A stretch of 64,000 nucleotides of DNA, from the NCBI RefSeq assembly GCF_011074885.1, contig NC_054690.1, positions 3,539,001-3,603,000 of the forward strand. The letters run 5' to 3'. The notes under the pieces are model-generated. The model made no database searches. It saw only the letters and a list, made by a program, of their open reading frames with translations, and had not been told where the DNA came from. The translations under genes were made by a program, and so were the position numbers. Each line of letters starts with the position of its first letter. Position 1 is the first letter of the stretch. Of the stretch, positions 32,778 through 44,600 are shown piece by piece. The stretch is from Brettanomyces bruxellensis (taxonomy: Eukaryota; Ascomycota; Pichiomycetes; Pichiales; Pichiaceae).

Positions 32778-33947
32778 TCACATGAACTTATGATGTATGC
32801 AGTATGGGTCTTCTAGGTATGTGGCTTTGGAAATTGAGACATTTTTAAAAGTACTCAAGCTCGCAAGAATCGATCCGCCCACAAAGCAGCTTATTTTTCT
32901 ATCGGGAGATGCATATATCTTCATCTTTACTGATTTATTAATTTTCAGTAACTCGTTCAATAGTCGTGTGCCGAAATTCTTAAAAAGTGTTGAACCACCA
33001 CTTAAAACGATATTTTCAAAGAGCTTTCCACGAAGATCTGTATCTGTCTTTGTTATAGCCCAATAAATAGCATCCTGCACAGGTATATCCTCAAATCCTG
33101 CAGCTTCCGGTTCAAATAGCAACTCGCACGGTCGAGAAAGAGCCGGTTCACTTATCTTTATCACCTTGTCATCAGGTAGCTTAAACTCTCGAGCCTTAGC
33201 CGTTGAGTCATACATCAAAAAGTCGTTGATTCGCGTTTTCCCTTCATGTGAATCACCAACACCGTTTATGTTTGTATCCGGTAAAACAAAGCCCAACCTT
33301 TCCTTCATGCTTCTAACAATTTCAAACTCAGACGAAGAGCTCATGCAATAACCTGATCTCAAGAGTTCTAGTTGTAGATAGCGTGTGATATCTCTCCCCC
33401 CTATATTCATCCTCTTTATGGATCCTGGAATTGAAAAGCCCTCGTATACCGGAGCAATCGTTGTCACTCCATCTCCACAATCAACTACTGTACCCGAAGT
33501 TCTTCCTGTGGAGTATAAGGAAAGAACAGCTGGCATTGCAATATGAATTGTTGGAAAGTTAAACGTCTCGAATAATGTTTCACACATCTTTGTGCGATTA
33601 GACCGTGGATTCAATGGTTCTTCAGTTATTGACAATGGGTGTTCTTCTGCTTTACAATCTAGCCTTGTTATGACCTCGTTCCATATGTCTTCCATATCAT
33701 TCCAATTTGTAACAACACCATGTGAGATGGGATACCGTAACCTTAAAAGGCCCCTCAGTTTCTGTGCTTTGCTTCCTATAAAAGTGTCATTTTCGGAAAT
33801 TGATGACGGCATTACTTTTGTGTATTTCGGCGACCCTATTATATTTGAGTAATTAATCTTTGGACGATCATCACCCGCAAAACCTGCCCTAATATTGCCG
33901 GATCCATTGTCTATGACTATGGGCTGATTGTATAATGTATCGGACAT
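32778..33947 (-). CDS. ARP1: Arp1, centractin of the dynactin complex
   Basis: 389 residues (384 in S. cerevisiae). Actin family motifs: IVIDNGSGNIRAGFAGDD, VVDCGDGVTTIAPV, IGGRDITRYL and VLSGGSTLFKNFGTRL. The sequence is closer to actin and centractin than to other Arps, and the PKINYSNIIGSPKYT segment is typical of Arp1. It forms the short filament of dynactin, which helps dynein to move the spindle into the bud neck. It adjoins FUR1 on the same strand here. In S. cerevisiae they are also neighbours (YHR128W, YHR129C) but convergent, so one gene has been flipped. Confidence 0.92.
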   Translation of the reverse strand: MSDTLYNQPIVIDNGSGNIRAGFAGDDRPKINYSNIIGSPKYTKVMPSSISENDTFIGSKAQKLRGLLRLRYPISHGVVTNWNDMEDIWNEVITRLDCKAEEHPLSITEEPLNPRSNRTKMCETLFETFNFPTIHIAMPAVLSLYSTGRTSGTVVDCGDGVTTIAPVYEGFSIPGSIKRMNIGGRDITRYLQLELLRSGYCMSSSSEFEIVRSMKERLGFVLPDTNINGVGDSHEGKTRINDFLMYDSTAKAREFKLPDDKVIKISEPALSRPCELLFEPEAAGFEDIPVQDAIYWAITKTDTDLRGKLFENIVLSGGSTLFKNFGTRLLNELLKINKSVKMKIYASPDRKISCFVGGSILASLSTFKNVSISKATYLEDPYCIHHKFM

Positions 33948-34297
33948 CCTAATATATCTATGCCCAATTTTAATATTTATAGGTCACCTTTATTGTTCAT
34001 AGCAAAAGGTCATTAAACGATTAAGTAAATCAAATTTGACTGGTCTTTTTTTTTGATGATGTCCCAACTCAAATTTATATAAACTGAAAATGTAAATAGA
34101 ACGCCTGATTTAATAATCGCGAGGGAACAAAAAAGGTAAGTGTAAGAAGCAGGTACGCGAAGGGTAAAAAAATTAAAAAAAATAAAGATAAAAATTTACG
34201 ACCGTGCATCCCGCTCGTCTTCTTTACAAAAAAGGTAATAGTGTCTGAAGACTGTTATATTAATGTACACCCTACATTCAAATCAAAATAGGAATGC
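33948..34297. other. Intergenic region between FUR1 and ARP1
   Basis: 350 bp, AT-rich, between tandem minus-strand genes. It should hold the ARP1 promoter and the FUR1 3' end. There is nothing else I can name. Confidence 0.55.
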
Positions 34298-35025
34298 TCA
34301 GATACAGTAGTATCTATCACCAAAGTCACCAACACCAGGAATAACGTATTTACGTTCATTTAATCCCTGGTCGATCATTCCGGTGACAACCTTCACCTTT
34401 GAATACTTTTCCCTAAACATAGCAATTCCTTCGGGACTTGCAAGAACATTCAAGAAAATAATTCTGTCCTCGGGAACACCTCTCTTCTTCAAAACATCAA
34501 TAGCCATAGCTGCGGATCCACCAGTAGCAAGTAATGGATCCAAAAGTAGCACATACCTCTCAGAAATGTCAGTTGGAAGTTTCACGTAGAACAGCTTAGG
34601 AAGAGCTGTCTCCTCGTCTCTCTGAATTAAAATTTTTCCAAGTCTGACAGATCTGCAGCAATCTCTCAAACCCTTTTCCATTGACTCACCAGCTCTAATG
34701 ATAGAGACACCACATATCTTACCTTGGAAGTCTGCTCCTTCATATGTAGACTCTGTTGGAGTAACAACAGTTTTAGGCTTGATTGGAAGTTGATTCAAAC
34801 CTTCCTCCACAAGTAAACGGATGATACGGTTTGAATAAAAAATGAAATCGGCACGCTTCGTGTTCTTATCACGAATTATACTGTTTTGAAGAAATAAAAT
34901 AGGAAGTTAGTATAGAAGCTTTTGAAGAACGATAATATAATTATTATTGCCGTTGCTTACGTATAAAGACATTTCAACTGATTGGTCTGTCTCAACCTGA
35001 TAATGTTCTTGTAAACTTCACTCAT
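34298..35025 (-). CDS. FUR1: Uracil phosphoribosyltransferase (one intron)
   Basis: A spliced gene: exon 1 is 35025-34961, exon 2 is 34880-34298. The product has 215 residues (216 in S. cerevisiae), starting MSEVYKNIIRLRQTNQLKC and continuing LYTIIRDKNTKRADFIFYS across the splice. The PRPP-binding motif LLDPLLATGGSA and the C-terminal GDFGDRYYCI are intact. It makes UMP from uracil and PRPP in the cytosol and is the target that sensitises yeasts to 5-fluorouracil and flucytosine. The 80-nt intron has a GTAAGC donor, TACTAAC branch point (34912-34906) and CAG acceptor. Without the first exon the frame would begin 45 residues late. Confidence 0.96.
34881..34960 (-). other. FUR1: FUR1 spliceosomal intron
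   Basis: 80 nt with GTAAGC donor, perfect TACTAAC at 34912-34906 and CAG acceptor. Its removal joins codon 22 across the splice and restores the conserved LYTIIRDKN sequence. Confidence 0.95.
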
Positions 35026-35541
35026 ATTGATGTATCCGTTAATTTATTTTAATTTTGTTGAAGAAATAAATAAGAAAAAGGGGAAAAAATATGGACTTGT
35101 AATTTTATGAAATGATTGCGTTAGTTGTGTTTTTAAGTAAAGGATAAGAACCGATTAAAGAATTTTTCTTATCTTCGAATAAAACGGTCGCTGTCAGAAA
35201 TGGTAGAAAAAAATAGTGAAAAAATTTTTCGGATATGAAATATTCGCTCGGCCGATTAAATAAATGGCTACCCCAGGCAAGATAACCGAGGGTTGTTTGT
35301 TCACTAGGTAGTTCACACGATATATCCAAACGGTAACCGTAGGAAATAAGGGCGGGGTGCGCGAATTCATTATCACCCCAGCTCACCTTGTGATAACTGC
35401 CGATAAGGCTACGAAGTATTTCAGAACTAAACGATTTTTAATTTCAAAGAAAAAGTAGTACTTATATTATTGTTTCAACAATTATTCGGCACACAGGATA
35501 TCGCTTTACAAAGATAATGCAATTCAATAAAGGTCGTCCAA
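35026..35541. other. Intergenic region, FUR1 to APE2
   Basis: 516 bp between tandem minus-strand genes, with overlapping short frames that look random. Probably the FUR1 promoter and the 3' end of the aminopeptidase. No RNA gene seen. Confidence 0.55.
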
Positions 35542-38151
35542 TTAACATAAGAACTTATTTTTTATCAACCAGGCCCGAACATCGTTGCTATCTCTTTTGA
35601 CCCAGGCAGCGTTAGTCTTGATAGATTCTAAAGCCTGAGCGAGACCCCGATTATATTCCATGGTGTCTTTACCATCAAAGAAATTTTTCACCATACGGTA
35701 TTGTTCCATCTTGCCAAAGCCTCTAGTGCATATATTAACAACCGAATTGAGCATAGAAAATCCTGATGGTAATATTGTGCGTAAAGTTTTCCAATTTCTG
35801 GTCATCCATTTAAATGCCACCTCCGTACCAACTTTACTTCGACTCATAGCACTAAGTGGGAGAGGTATATCTTGTATTCTAACAGTTCCGTTCAGCAACA
35901 AACTCAGGACATTCTCTAAAATATTCGGGTCATGAAAAGCACCCATACTCTTAAGAGCCATTGACCTCTCATCAGGAGATCGTGAATTTTTGTATATAGC
36001 CAATAGCTGGTTGAATTCTTCTTCCCCACCATGGGAGGCCACACAACGAAAAATAGTAGATTTCACGTCGGGATAAATAGCATTTTTATCTCCAGCAACG
36101 TAATCCGCAAATATCTTGTTTGAAGCAGATATAATGACTTCGTCTTCAGATGACGTAGCAGCATCAAATAAAAGGCTCTTCAACTTCAGCTCCAAATAAG
36201 AGTCATCTCTGCTAAATTTCCATCCTACCGTATGGAACTTTTCTGACACTAAACTAAGAGTTGCCGCGTTAAGTGCATTAATTACCTTCCTATCTTCAAA
36301 CTTCCAGGCATTACTGACGGCAGCTAATTCTGAAAGCATGGTATCCCAGACGATATAGGAGGATTCTAATTTCCAATCAGAAATCAACGTAAGAAACGTC
36401 GATGTCTTAATGTATCCTGATATTGATAAAGCACCTGAATCGGCGACAAGTCCAATTCTATCCTCAACAGAAAGTTTTGACGCTGAGCATCCGAGTTTTT
36501 CCCACCTTTGAGGCTCATAGTTAACACGGTAAACACCATTAGTGTTCCCGTTAATTTTAAGGAATGAACCTGTTTTCACAGAAAGTTTCGACGATCTGCT
36601 TTTTACAATAATGGAATTATCAATACTGTTCCCGGTCCTTAAACCAATAAATATTGGGAATAGTGCTTTATCATCCTCTGATCTAACATCACCGGCCCTA
36701 ATAAATCTGTGTTGCTCAATAGAAATATTACCATCTTCTTCCTTAACTGTAACGAGAGGGTATCCAATACACTCCGTCCAAATTTTCATAATGCTTTCAA
36801 CGTCCTTTCCGGAAACCTGAGAAAGAGCATTCCAAAGAGCACTTGTCTTTGCATTGGACCATGCATGTTTCTTTAAGTACAAAGACACACCTTTTATAAA
36901 ATTAGCATCACCTAGCCAATCAGCCAACATTCTAAGAACGGCAGGTCCCTTTTGATAACAAATGGAATCAAAAATTTGGCTAACTTCATCGGCACGCTTT
37001 ATTTTAATCTCAATTGGATGAGAGGATCTCAAGCTGTCCATTCGAAGTGCCCCTTGAAGTGACTTGCCAACAAATTTTTCCCAAATTCTCCATTCAGGGT
37101 GAAAGTGATCACAACATTTCCACGACATATATGTAGCAAATGATTCGTTTAACCATAGCGAGTCCCAGAAATCAAGGGTGCAATAATTACCAAACCATTG
37201 ATGTGCTAGCTCATGATTAACAGTCTCGGCAATTCTAAACTCTACATCGATCGTCGATTTTCCCTTCTCATACAACAAGTCTATCATATCAAATGTGATA
37301 AGGCCCCAATTCTCCATACCGCCATAGCAGTCATAAATACCAACCATATCCATCTTCGGAAGCGGATACTTAATATCAAAGCACCGTTCGTAGTATTCCA
37401 ATGCGTGTGCTGCCGATTCGACTGCATACCGGCCTTTGATCTCCTGACCAGGCGTAGTGTAAACTTTAACGGGAACATCTCTAAATTTGTATTTAGACTC
37501 AACAGATCGAAGATCACCTACAATAAATGCAACCAAATATGTTGACATTTTAGGGGTAGTATTGAATACAACTTCTTTTTTTGTATCATCAATGAAATGC
37601 TCTTCCTTGATATCCATGTTGGACAAATATGTGAGAGTCTTGTCGCCGACAAGTGTAACACTAAATCTAGCTTTCTGATTTGGTTCATCAATGCATGGAA
37701 ATGCTCTTCTGCAATCAATGGGTTGCATTTGGGTTGTAGCAAGATATTTGGTCTTACCATCTTCCTCGTACGTTGATCTATAAAAGCCTGCCATTTTGTC
37801 ATTCAATTCGCCAACAAATTTGATGCTCAACTTGACATGGTCACCCTTCTTGAGTGATGATGCTAGAGAGAATTTGAAAGTGGTGTATTGCTCTTCCTTA
37901 TCTTCCTTAACAGACTCAGGCTTGATCTCTTTACCAGAGGCAGTAAGCAATATGGTCTCTTTGATATCAATCTCCAAAGTATTCAAGCTAATGAAATCCG
38001 AATCTTCAACAACTTCCAATTCAAGCAATTCATCACCATCAAATTTGAAAGTCTCAAAATTAGGCTCCAACTTGAGTGTGTATTCAATTGGCTTGACATT
38101 CTTAGGCAAGACCTGCCTCCCTGAATCGTCAGTTTTCTTAATGGCGCTCAT
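35542..38151 (-). CDS. APE2: M1 zinc aminopeptidase of the Ape2/Aap1 type with GGMEN motif
   Basis: 869 residues from the first ATG (MSAIKKTD; the frame extends upstream to a TTG). The zinc site is intact: H313-E-L-A-H317 with E336 in WLNESF, the usual HExxH-18-E spacing. The exopeptidase motif, normally GAMEN, reads G277-G-M-E-N281. The rest (KMSTYLVAFIVGDL, HQWFGN, FDSICYQKG) follows the M1 family, and the C-terminal ERAP-like helical domain is full length. The enzyme should remove N-terminal residues from peptides in the cytosol. APE2 and AAP1 arose from a late duplication, so this single-type gene could take either name. Without a plain signal peptide it is likely cytosolic. Confidence 0.85.
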   Translation of the reverse strand: MSAIKKTDDSGRQVLPKNVKPIEYTLKLEPNFETFKFDGDELLELEVVEDSDFISLNTLEIDIKETILLTASGKEIKPESVKEDKEEQYTTFKFSLASSLKKGDHVKLSIKFVGELNDKMAGFYRSTYEEDGKTKYLATTQMQPIDCRRAFPCIDEPNQKARFSVTLVGDKTLTYLSNMDIKEEHFIDDTKKEVVFNTTPKMSTYLVAFIVGDLRSVESKYKFRDVPVKVYTTPGQEIKGRYAVESAAHALEYYERCFDIKYPLPKMDMVGIYDCYGGMENWGLITFDMIDLLYEKGKSTIDVEFRIAETVNHELAHQWFGNYCTLDFWDSLWLNESFATYMSWKCCDHFHPEWRIWEKFVGKSLQGALRMDSLRSSHPIEIKIKRADEVSQIFDSICYQKGPAVLRMLADWLGDANFIKGVSLYLKKHAWSNAKTSALWNALSQVSGKDVESIMKIWTECIGYPLVTVKEEDGNISIEQHRFIRAGDVRSEDDKALFPIFIGLRTGNSIDNSIIVKSRSSKLSVKTGSFLKINGNTNGVYRVNYEPQRWEKLGCSASKLSVEDRIGLVADSGALSISGYIKTSTFLTLISDWKLESSYIVWDTMLSELAAVSNAWKFEDRKVINALNAATLSLVSEKFHTVGWKFSRDDSYLELKLKSLLFDAATSSEDEVIISASNKIFADYVAGDKNAIYPDVKSTIFRCVASHGGEEEFNQLLAIYKNSRSPDERSMALKSMGAFHDPNILENVLSLLLNGTVRIQDIPLPLSAMSRSKVGTEVAFKWMTRNWKTLRTILPSGFSMLNSVVNICTRGFGKMEQYRMVKNFFDGKDTMEYNRGLAQALESIKTNAAWVKRDSNDVRAWLIKNKFLC

Positions 38152-38834
38152 TTTTGCAACACTGAATAATGATACCTGTTTCCCAGATTGTACAGTAAGT
38201 GAGGTATCTAGATCATTGGACAAATAATGTAACTATAGTGTTTCTAATATATATCACCTGCCACTGTAAAGTTGAACCTGTGTGTTGAATTATTCATGGC
38301 AAGACAGCAATACAAGATGCTGCCACTTCTCTGAATGGCTCTGTACTGATAAGAAAAATATCACGAATAATCTTCAATAATTCATCGCATCTTTTTATAA
38401 TACTAAATGCTAACGCTATGGAAATAGATTGTACTTAAAAGCCCTTCAAATGAAGTTTCAGAGTTCCATATGATGTCATGTTGATCCTTGTAAAGTATTA
38501 TTTGCATCCCTCATCGTGCTGTAGAACATTTTTATTTTTTTTATGTACTTCAAATTGTGCGCCTGTGTGGGGTGAACCCTGAGACTATATACATTTGTTT
38601 TTTCCTACTTTGGCTCCATAAATGTGTCAAGTAACAAGCAAAGTAATTGTTGAATCATTTCTTAGCTTTCAAAATTTTATCAGTAAATAGGTGTTCTCTT
38701 CACAACGAATTGTGTACAACATTTTAGTGACTACCGATAAATTTATTACATCGTCATAACGACTTGCATAGAAATTTTGATCTATTACGGGTGTCTGTAT
38801 TCTATTATCGAGTGCAGCGATCTCAGTTCTCCGT
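38152..38834. other. Intergenic region between APE2 and NUP85
   Basis: 683 bp between tandem minus-strand genes. No gene is seen. The frame upstream of the aminopeptidase start has no ATG. The promoter of the aminopeptidase is expected here, and the NUP85 3' end at the other side. Confidence 0.55.
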
Positions 38835-41126
38835 TCATTCTTCAAGAAACTTGAAACTGATTTCAAATGCTATAAGTTTCCTTATTTCTAAAATCAGTGC
38901 CATACTGTCAGATGGAAGTTTTTCTAAATTTCTCCAGTCGTATGTTCCTTTGGAAGCGCCAACATCTTTCCTGCTAACAGCAACATCATAGCTTTGGCCA
39001 GAAAGCTCTGCACATTGGGTGTCATCATTAACCTGTTTCTCATAAACGTTCAAGATCTCAATAATTTTAATTAACTGATCTAACGAAAATGTGTTCGTGT
39101 TGAAATACGGTAAAAGCAGGAGCAAAAGTACTGCCTTGTAATGCGCCGGAAGATATCTAAATTGAATAAGTTCCACGAATCTCTCAAAAGGTATCGTTTT
39201 ACCTTCCGTGCTCAAAATATTTCTAAGTAACGCCAATGGGGAGAGTGCCTGGCGTAGGATTGGGGAGTCGATTTCATCTTTGTCTATCTTTTCATTTAAT
39301 AAAGTATCCACCAGGTTACCTCCCAATAAAAGGTTCTCAAAAATTTGCCACACCGAGCTAACCACTTTCTTTGTGTTACCGGCCTCGGAAAAGCAGCATA
39401 ATGATTCATATTCATAGCCATTATCCAATAATATTTCACCTTGTGTGTTGTATATTTGTTTGGCTGTCATTGGCAGCATAAGTTTTGCACAGATGGAAAG
39501 ACACCATTCAAAATCATCATTACTTTCTATCTTGTAGTTTGGAAGCATCTCTGACAAAATCTTTCTTGCCTTGGAATCATCCGTCAAAATTAAAATCCCT
39601 GTACCAGTCGAAAATAATTCTTTGCTTGAAAGATATGATAACGCCAAATCTTCAATCATCTGATCAATACTAGTCTGAATTTCTTCCTCACCTGATTTTA
39701 TATCTTTTCCGTGCAAGGAAATATTCGAATAAGACTTTAGAAGACCTGAAGCGGAAAGAAGGATTGCTGTGTATGTTGAGACACTTCTATCAAGAGTCTC
39801 AAGAGCTGATATTGCTTTGAGATATTGCTCTGAGAATATATTTAAGCAAATTGTTTCCCACGAGTATACAGTGTCGACGGAAAATGACTTCTGTGCCTTG
39901 TCAACATATTCGGATATTTTTTTCATCGATGGCATTTCAAACATGTACTCAAGAAGGAAATATTCATACCATCTACCACAATTCTTTCTGAGAGCGCTGT
40001 CAACTCCAGATATTGATGCCACTATATCAACTAATTGGGATCCGATTTCAACATTTTTAAATGTCAGCTTAATTGCAGCTTCTCGAAGATTGGCTGCCCG
40101 CTGTTTCCATGCCATAAATGCCTTCAAATATTGTGAAAATTTCATTGGATCGTAGCTTGCTATTAATGATTTTAAGTGCTTGACCAAGGCATATAAGTCT
40201 GGGTCAGTTTGCTCGAAATTTTCATATCCTGATTCGTCAATAGCACTTATTGCCTGTGCAAAATATCCTCTAAATATCATTGTCTTTAAGTATTTGGACC
40301 AAAAATTCATGTTCTTATACAAAGTTCCGTGGGATGCGTTCTCCATATCAGATACAAGTTGGTCGTCCGGTTGAATATCCGCACGATTGACCCACATTTG
40401 AAAAAGGATAATGGATTCATCGGGCTCCGAAAACTTTGTTGCATGAAGAAGATTGAGTATATTTATAAGCTCTTCATACTTAACCGCCTTTGAATCATTT
40501 TGTGCATCACTCTTTATAGTACTTGACATCAATTCTTTTAAGCTCTTTATCAAATTTGTCAAAAGCCACTTGAGTCTATCTGTCCTCTCTTTTCTTTCAG
40601 TTTTCATCAATGATGGTACTCCAAAGTCATTTGTATCACTGATATAAGTTTTGAATGCGGAATTTTTAAGCAAATCCTCAAAATCATTGTAAAGTCCTGT
40701 TACAAATCTGATTCTATCCGGCGATGTATCTTCACTTGAGACAAATTCTAGCGGATAAAGTTTTGTATCTTCATTGTCTTTCGTCTCAATTCGATCGGCT
40801 TTTTTATCAATGATATCTGTGGTTTCTGTTTGATCATATTTCTTATCATTATTGGCTACACTTGTGTCCGGAGTTGCACTGACGTACACTATTCCATTAT
40901 TTCCCGTCTTGTCAGCAGCCATATCAAGATGTCTTCCTTCCTTAAGCCAATTGAAATTGGATTCTGTATCAACTTCTCCATGCAAAGCTTCCTTTATTGG
41001 TAGTTTTGTTCCATCGCCAATGATGACATTCCCATAAGTCTTACTGTATTTTGCTGGTAAGGCAATCTCCTCCATGTCCAGATCACCATCATCGGCTTTC
41101 GTATTTGAAAGATGGTTCTCAATCAT
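38835..41126 (-). CDS. NUP85: Nup85, Y-complex nucleoporin
   Basis: 763 residues (744 in S. cerevisiae), nearly all alpha-helical after a variable acidic N terminus of about 130 residues. The helical-repeat segments with FMAWKQRAANLREAA and the C-terminal LPAHYKAVLLLLLLPYF fit the Nup85 ancestral-coatomer fold. It binds Seh1 and is part of the Nup84 Y-complex scaffold of the nuclear pore. Family similarity is modest by eye, but the conserved pairing with URB2 (divergent neighbours, as YJR042W and YJR041C in S. cerevisiae) raises confidence. Confidence 0.87.
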   Translation of the reverse strand: MIENHLSNTKADDGDLDMEEIALPAKYSKTYGNVIIGDGTKLPIKEALHGEVDTESNFNWLKEGRHLDMAADKTGNNGIVYVSATPDTSVANNDKKYDQTETTDIIDKKADRIETKDNEDTKLYPLEFVSSEDTSPDRIRFVTGLYNDFEDLLKNSAFKTYISDTNDFGVPSLMKTERKERTDRLKWLLTNLIKSLKELMSSTIKSDAQNDSKAVKYEELINILNLLHATKFSEPDESIILFQMWVNRADIQPDDQLVSDMENASHGTLYKNMNFWSKYLKTMIFRGYFAQAISAIDESGYENFEQTDPDLYALVKHLKSLIASYDPMKFSQYLKAFMAWKQRAANLREAAIKLTFKNVEIGSQLVDIVASISGVDSALRKNCGRWYEYFLLEYMFEMPSMKKISEYVDKAQKSFSVDTVYSWETICLNIFSEQYLKAISALETLDRSVSTYTAILLSASGLLKSYSNISLHGKDIKSGEEEIQTSIDQMIEDLALSYLSSKELFSTGTGILILTDDSKARKILSEMLPNYKIESNDDFEWCLSICAKLMLPMTAKQIYNTQGEILLDNGYEYESLCCFSEAGNTKKVVSSVWQIFENLLLGGNLVDTLLNEKIDKDEIDSPILRQALSPLALLRNILSTEGKTIPFERFVELIQFRYLPAHYKAVLLLLLLPYFNTNTFSLDQLIKIIEILNVYEKQVNDDTQCAELSGQSYDVAVSRKDVGASKGTYDWRNLEKLPSDSMALILEIRKLIAFEISFKFLEE

Positions 41127-41677
41127 ATCGTATATAGAAATCGAAAAATAAAGGAAGGAAAAGTGATACTATATTTTGGAAACTACTCCTCTTAACAGTT
41201 AAACAGTTTGTTTGTTTGTTTATGCTCGTGCTATGTTCCCAGGAGCACAGCGAAAGAGTTTTTTCCTTTAGACATTCACATTTTTATTCGATTGATCTGA
41301 TAAATGTAAGGATGTGCTTTTGAAATACCAAACCACAATATACAAGGTGCGCCTATGGAAGATACCAACAATAAGTGTACTTTATAGCATCCTTATCATG
41401 ATGATTGAAGAGGGTACTCTTTCTCTCCCTGTATACATGTTATAATCATACCTTTATTTGGATTATGTGTCTAAACGAAGTGGTGTATTCCGTTTTTTCC
41501 CCCTTTGAAACAAGGATTGGGCAGAAATGGAGAAAAAAAAAAAAAAAAGTGAAAAATTAATCAGAAAAAAAAGTTGATTGACCGACCTTTAACGAAGGTC
41601 AGTTATGATAGAACTCCGAGCTGCACTGATTTCATATATTCAAATAGGATAATTATATACTTTTGACCACATTTAAA
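41127..41677. other. Divergent promoter region, NUP85 and URB2
   Basis: 551 bp shared by two divergent genes. It holds a run of 16 A at 41533-41548, followed by a GTGAAAAATTAA segment resembling the ribosomal RNA-processing element (RRPE, TGAAAAATTT). That would suit URB2, a 60S assembly gene. No coding frame. Confidence 0.55.
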
Positions 41678-44600
41678 ATGCCTTCGTTAAAAGATAATGG
41701 TCGAGATTTTGACCTTCATACGACCCAAGGTCTGACGAAGTTGCTCAGGGGTAAGAGTACTTCTTTAGATATTATATACGAATTATCCATCGATTTGATT
41801 TCAAAAAAACCAGAGTATTCTCTACCAAATAAAGATAAATTTATTTTCGAACTTCTATGTGATCGGTTCTCACAGCAGAAGTTCAAAGAATTCAAGGTTT
41901 GTGTTAAAATGTGGGATTTATTCAAAAAGCTTTGGATTAAGTCGGAATTAGATATAACGACAAGGAATGCGAGAGATCAAGTACTTGCAAAGAGCAATAT
42001 AGTGAGCTCAATTACTGATGCTTTGGATGAGATAAAGAGAACCGAAGCTTTCAAAAAAAGTGATTTGGTATCCTGTATTTCAGATTGCATACATCTTGTG
42101 AGTAGTTACCAGAGAATCAGGTTTTCCGAGGATCAAAGTGTTAGTATCATCGGAAATCTTCTCTTTTTTGCATCAGCAGTACCTGAATATGATTCAGCAT
42201 TACTTCAAAATATTGCGTTATCGGTTTGCCTGATATACGAACGTTCTAATTTTCATGCTATAAAATTTAGCAAAAAGAGCGTTACTCACTTCAGTGGTGC
42301 ATGTTTGCCTAATATCATTTTGTTGATGGAAAATTCATCTCTCGAATCAAAATCATTGCATAACAGGTTAGAAAGCATTGTTTCTGATGTACTATTCAGT
42401 GAGAGAAACATAAAAGACTGCAAGGATAACTTGGGTTTCTTTATAAACAATGCACGTGCCCAGAATAAAATGACAAAAGAAGGATTAAAATATATTTTTG
42501 GGCTAACCGTTCACAAATTAGGAGTATCTGACTCAGAGGATATTTTCAAAATATTTATTTCAAGATACCCCATGTTCTCTTCCTCCCTTGTTCCTCTTCT
42601 TGTGCTTTCGAAAAACTCGCTAAATACAAAGTTTTTGTCGAATTTACTTAAAGGATGTCTAGGTAAAAGTGATACAAATTCACTCAACGTTATGAAGTGT
42701 ATACTGAGTCGGAACTCTGAGGTTGGGGTAAAATTTGGAAGGAGCATTATGAACACATTAATAAAAGGAAAGCTTTCTGATATTACCATATCCGTTGCGA
42801 AAAGTTTATTTCAGTGTTACGTCAATTCCAGGGATGTTGAGGCCTTTGTTACTCAATGGGAGCGCATACTTCCCGGAAGTAACGAACAAAATGTTGAGAA
42901 TGTTTTCACATCCAGAGAATTTGCGATCTCTTGCTCGAGTGATTTTGTCTCTCTTCCATACGGTCAGTTAGAACAGATATTAAAAGCATTGGAATATAGT
43001 ATTAAAGATGACCCTTCAAAATGTTTTCTTCCATTAATCTCCATATGCAATGGATTGCTTCAAGGTGTAACTGGATCTTCTAGTAACTACATGAGCTCGG
43101 CATTGATATCTTCGTTGAATAAACTCAGTGATTACTTCAGCAAATTAATAAATGATACCTTTAAATTGAACACAGATCCACGTATATGGGAACTTTACTC
43201 CTATATTTTTATGTTATATGAGCTACCTGTGTTAGCGAAAAAAGTGGACATCAAAGCAATTTTTAAATGTCGTCACGAACAAAAGAATAATAAGTTCTTT
43301 TACGTCACTATTTTCAGAATTCTGGAACAAGATTCAGAACAGTTTACACGTAGAATATCCTCAAGCTTGATTAAATATTTTGAATCACCATTATGTCCAA
43401 AATCTTTTAAGTTTGGTGTTTTCTCACGCTGGTTAGTATTGGTAAATACCTTGTTTAGGAAAGCCGATATATTGAGGTTAGTTGAAGCTTTGTTCAATAT
43501 AGATGATTTAAAAGATCTTGAGTTTGTATTCTCTAATCCTGTGCTACATGAGCAATCCAACATTGTCGTGCCAATTATTGATCATCTTATGGAAAGTTAT
43601 TCCGTACTTGGAACTCATTGCCTAAATTTAGTGAACAAAATTCCAGTTTTCTGCTTTCAAAAATATCAGCGGAAACAGATGATTGATACAATAGTTTCGT
43701 CATCAGTTATTACTGAAAAAGCTGAAGATGTCATTTTTCAACTTTTAAAACTACCAACTTCTAAATCACTTTTAGAAATAGAACCAAAGTATATTATCAG
43801 ACTTTTTGCCATGTTAAAGCCAAATACTGATATTTCCGTCTCGTTAGAAATTGCGACTGCTATATTCACAGAAAATTTAAGAATGGAAAATAACAACTAT
43901 TTTGATCAAACCGAATCTCTTTTAAAAACCCGAATTTTAGATCTTCAAAATAATGTCTTTGCTCCTTATGTCGTCATAGCTTTGATAACATCTGAACGGC
44001 AGATTGGTACAATAAAAGTTCATTCTTCCCGTTTTAATGACTTGGCCTTACTTTGTATTTCCAATATTGTGAATTTGTTATCCAAGGAAAACTTAAAACT
44101 AGCGGACGATGACATTTATATCTTCTGCAGCATTTTAGTCAATTTCTTAAAGTTTAGTATTGTCGATGTTAATGTCAACATTAAGGGTATGATATCCAAT
44201 CTTGGATTCAACAAAACACATTCAGATAAGGTAAATGAAGCTCTATTTCAGTTAGTATGCTCACTAAAAGTGGGAGCATATAATCCTAGCTTTATTTTAT
44301 CCTTATTCACGATTCTTCCCCCAACTGAAAATAATAATAAGTCCTTAAACATGTATATTGCATCATTATCAGCAAATGAGGAGATATTTATGAAAGAATG
44401 GGACGAAGTATTAGAAACCTACAGATCTAGAAATTACGAGGACAATAATACTTTCATAGAGGGTTTGTCTTTATTATCCCATTTCATGAATAATTTACAA
44501 AAGCTGACAAGTCAGGAACACATCCAGATAATTAGAGGTTTGGTTTTGAGGACACTCTCATTTGCACAAGGAATTAATAATGTCCTACTAAGCACAGAAT

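Noticed and set aside
37796..38227. 143-codon antisense frame over the aminopeptidase N terminus
   Set aside because: Overlaps a clear gene. Ser/Leu-rich composition is typical of antisense frames.
39769..40155. 128-codon antisense frame inside NUP85
   Set aside because: Overlaps a well-supported gene, and the translation resembles nothing.
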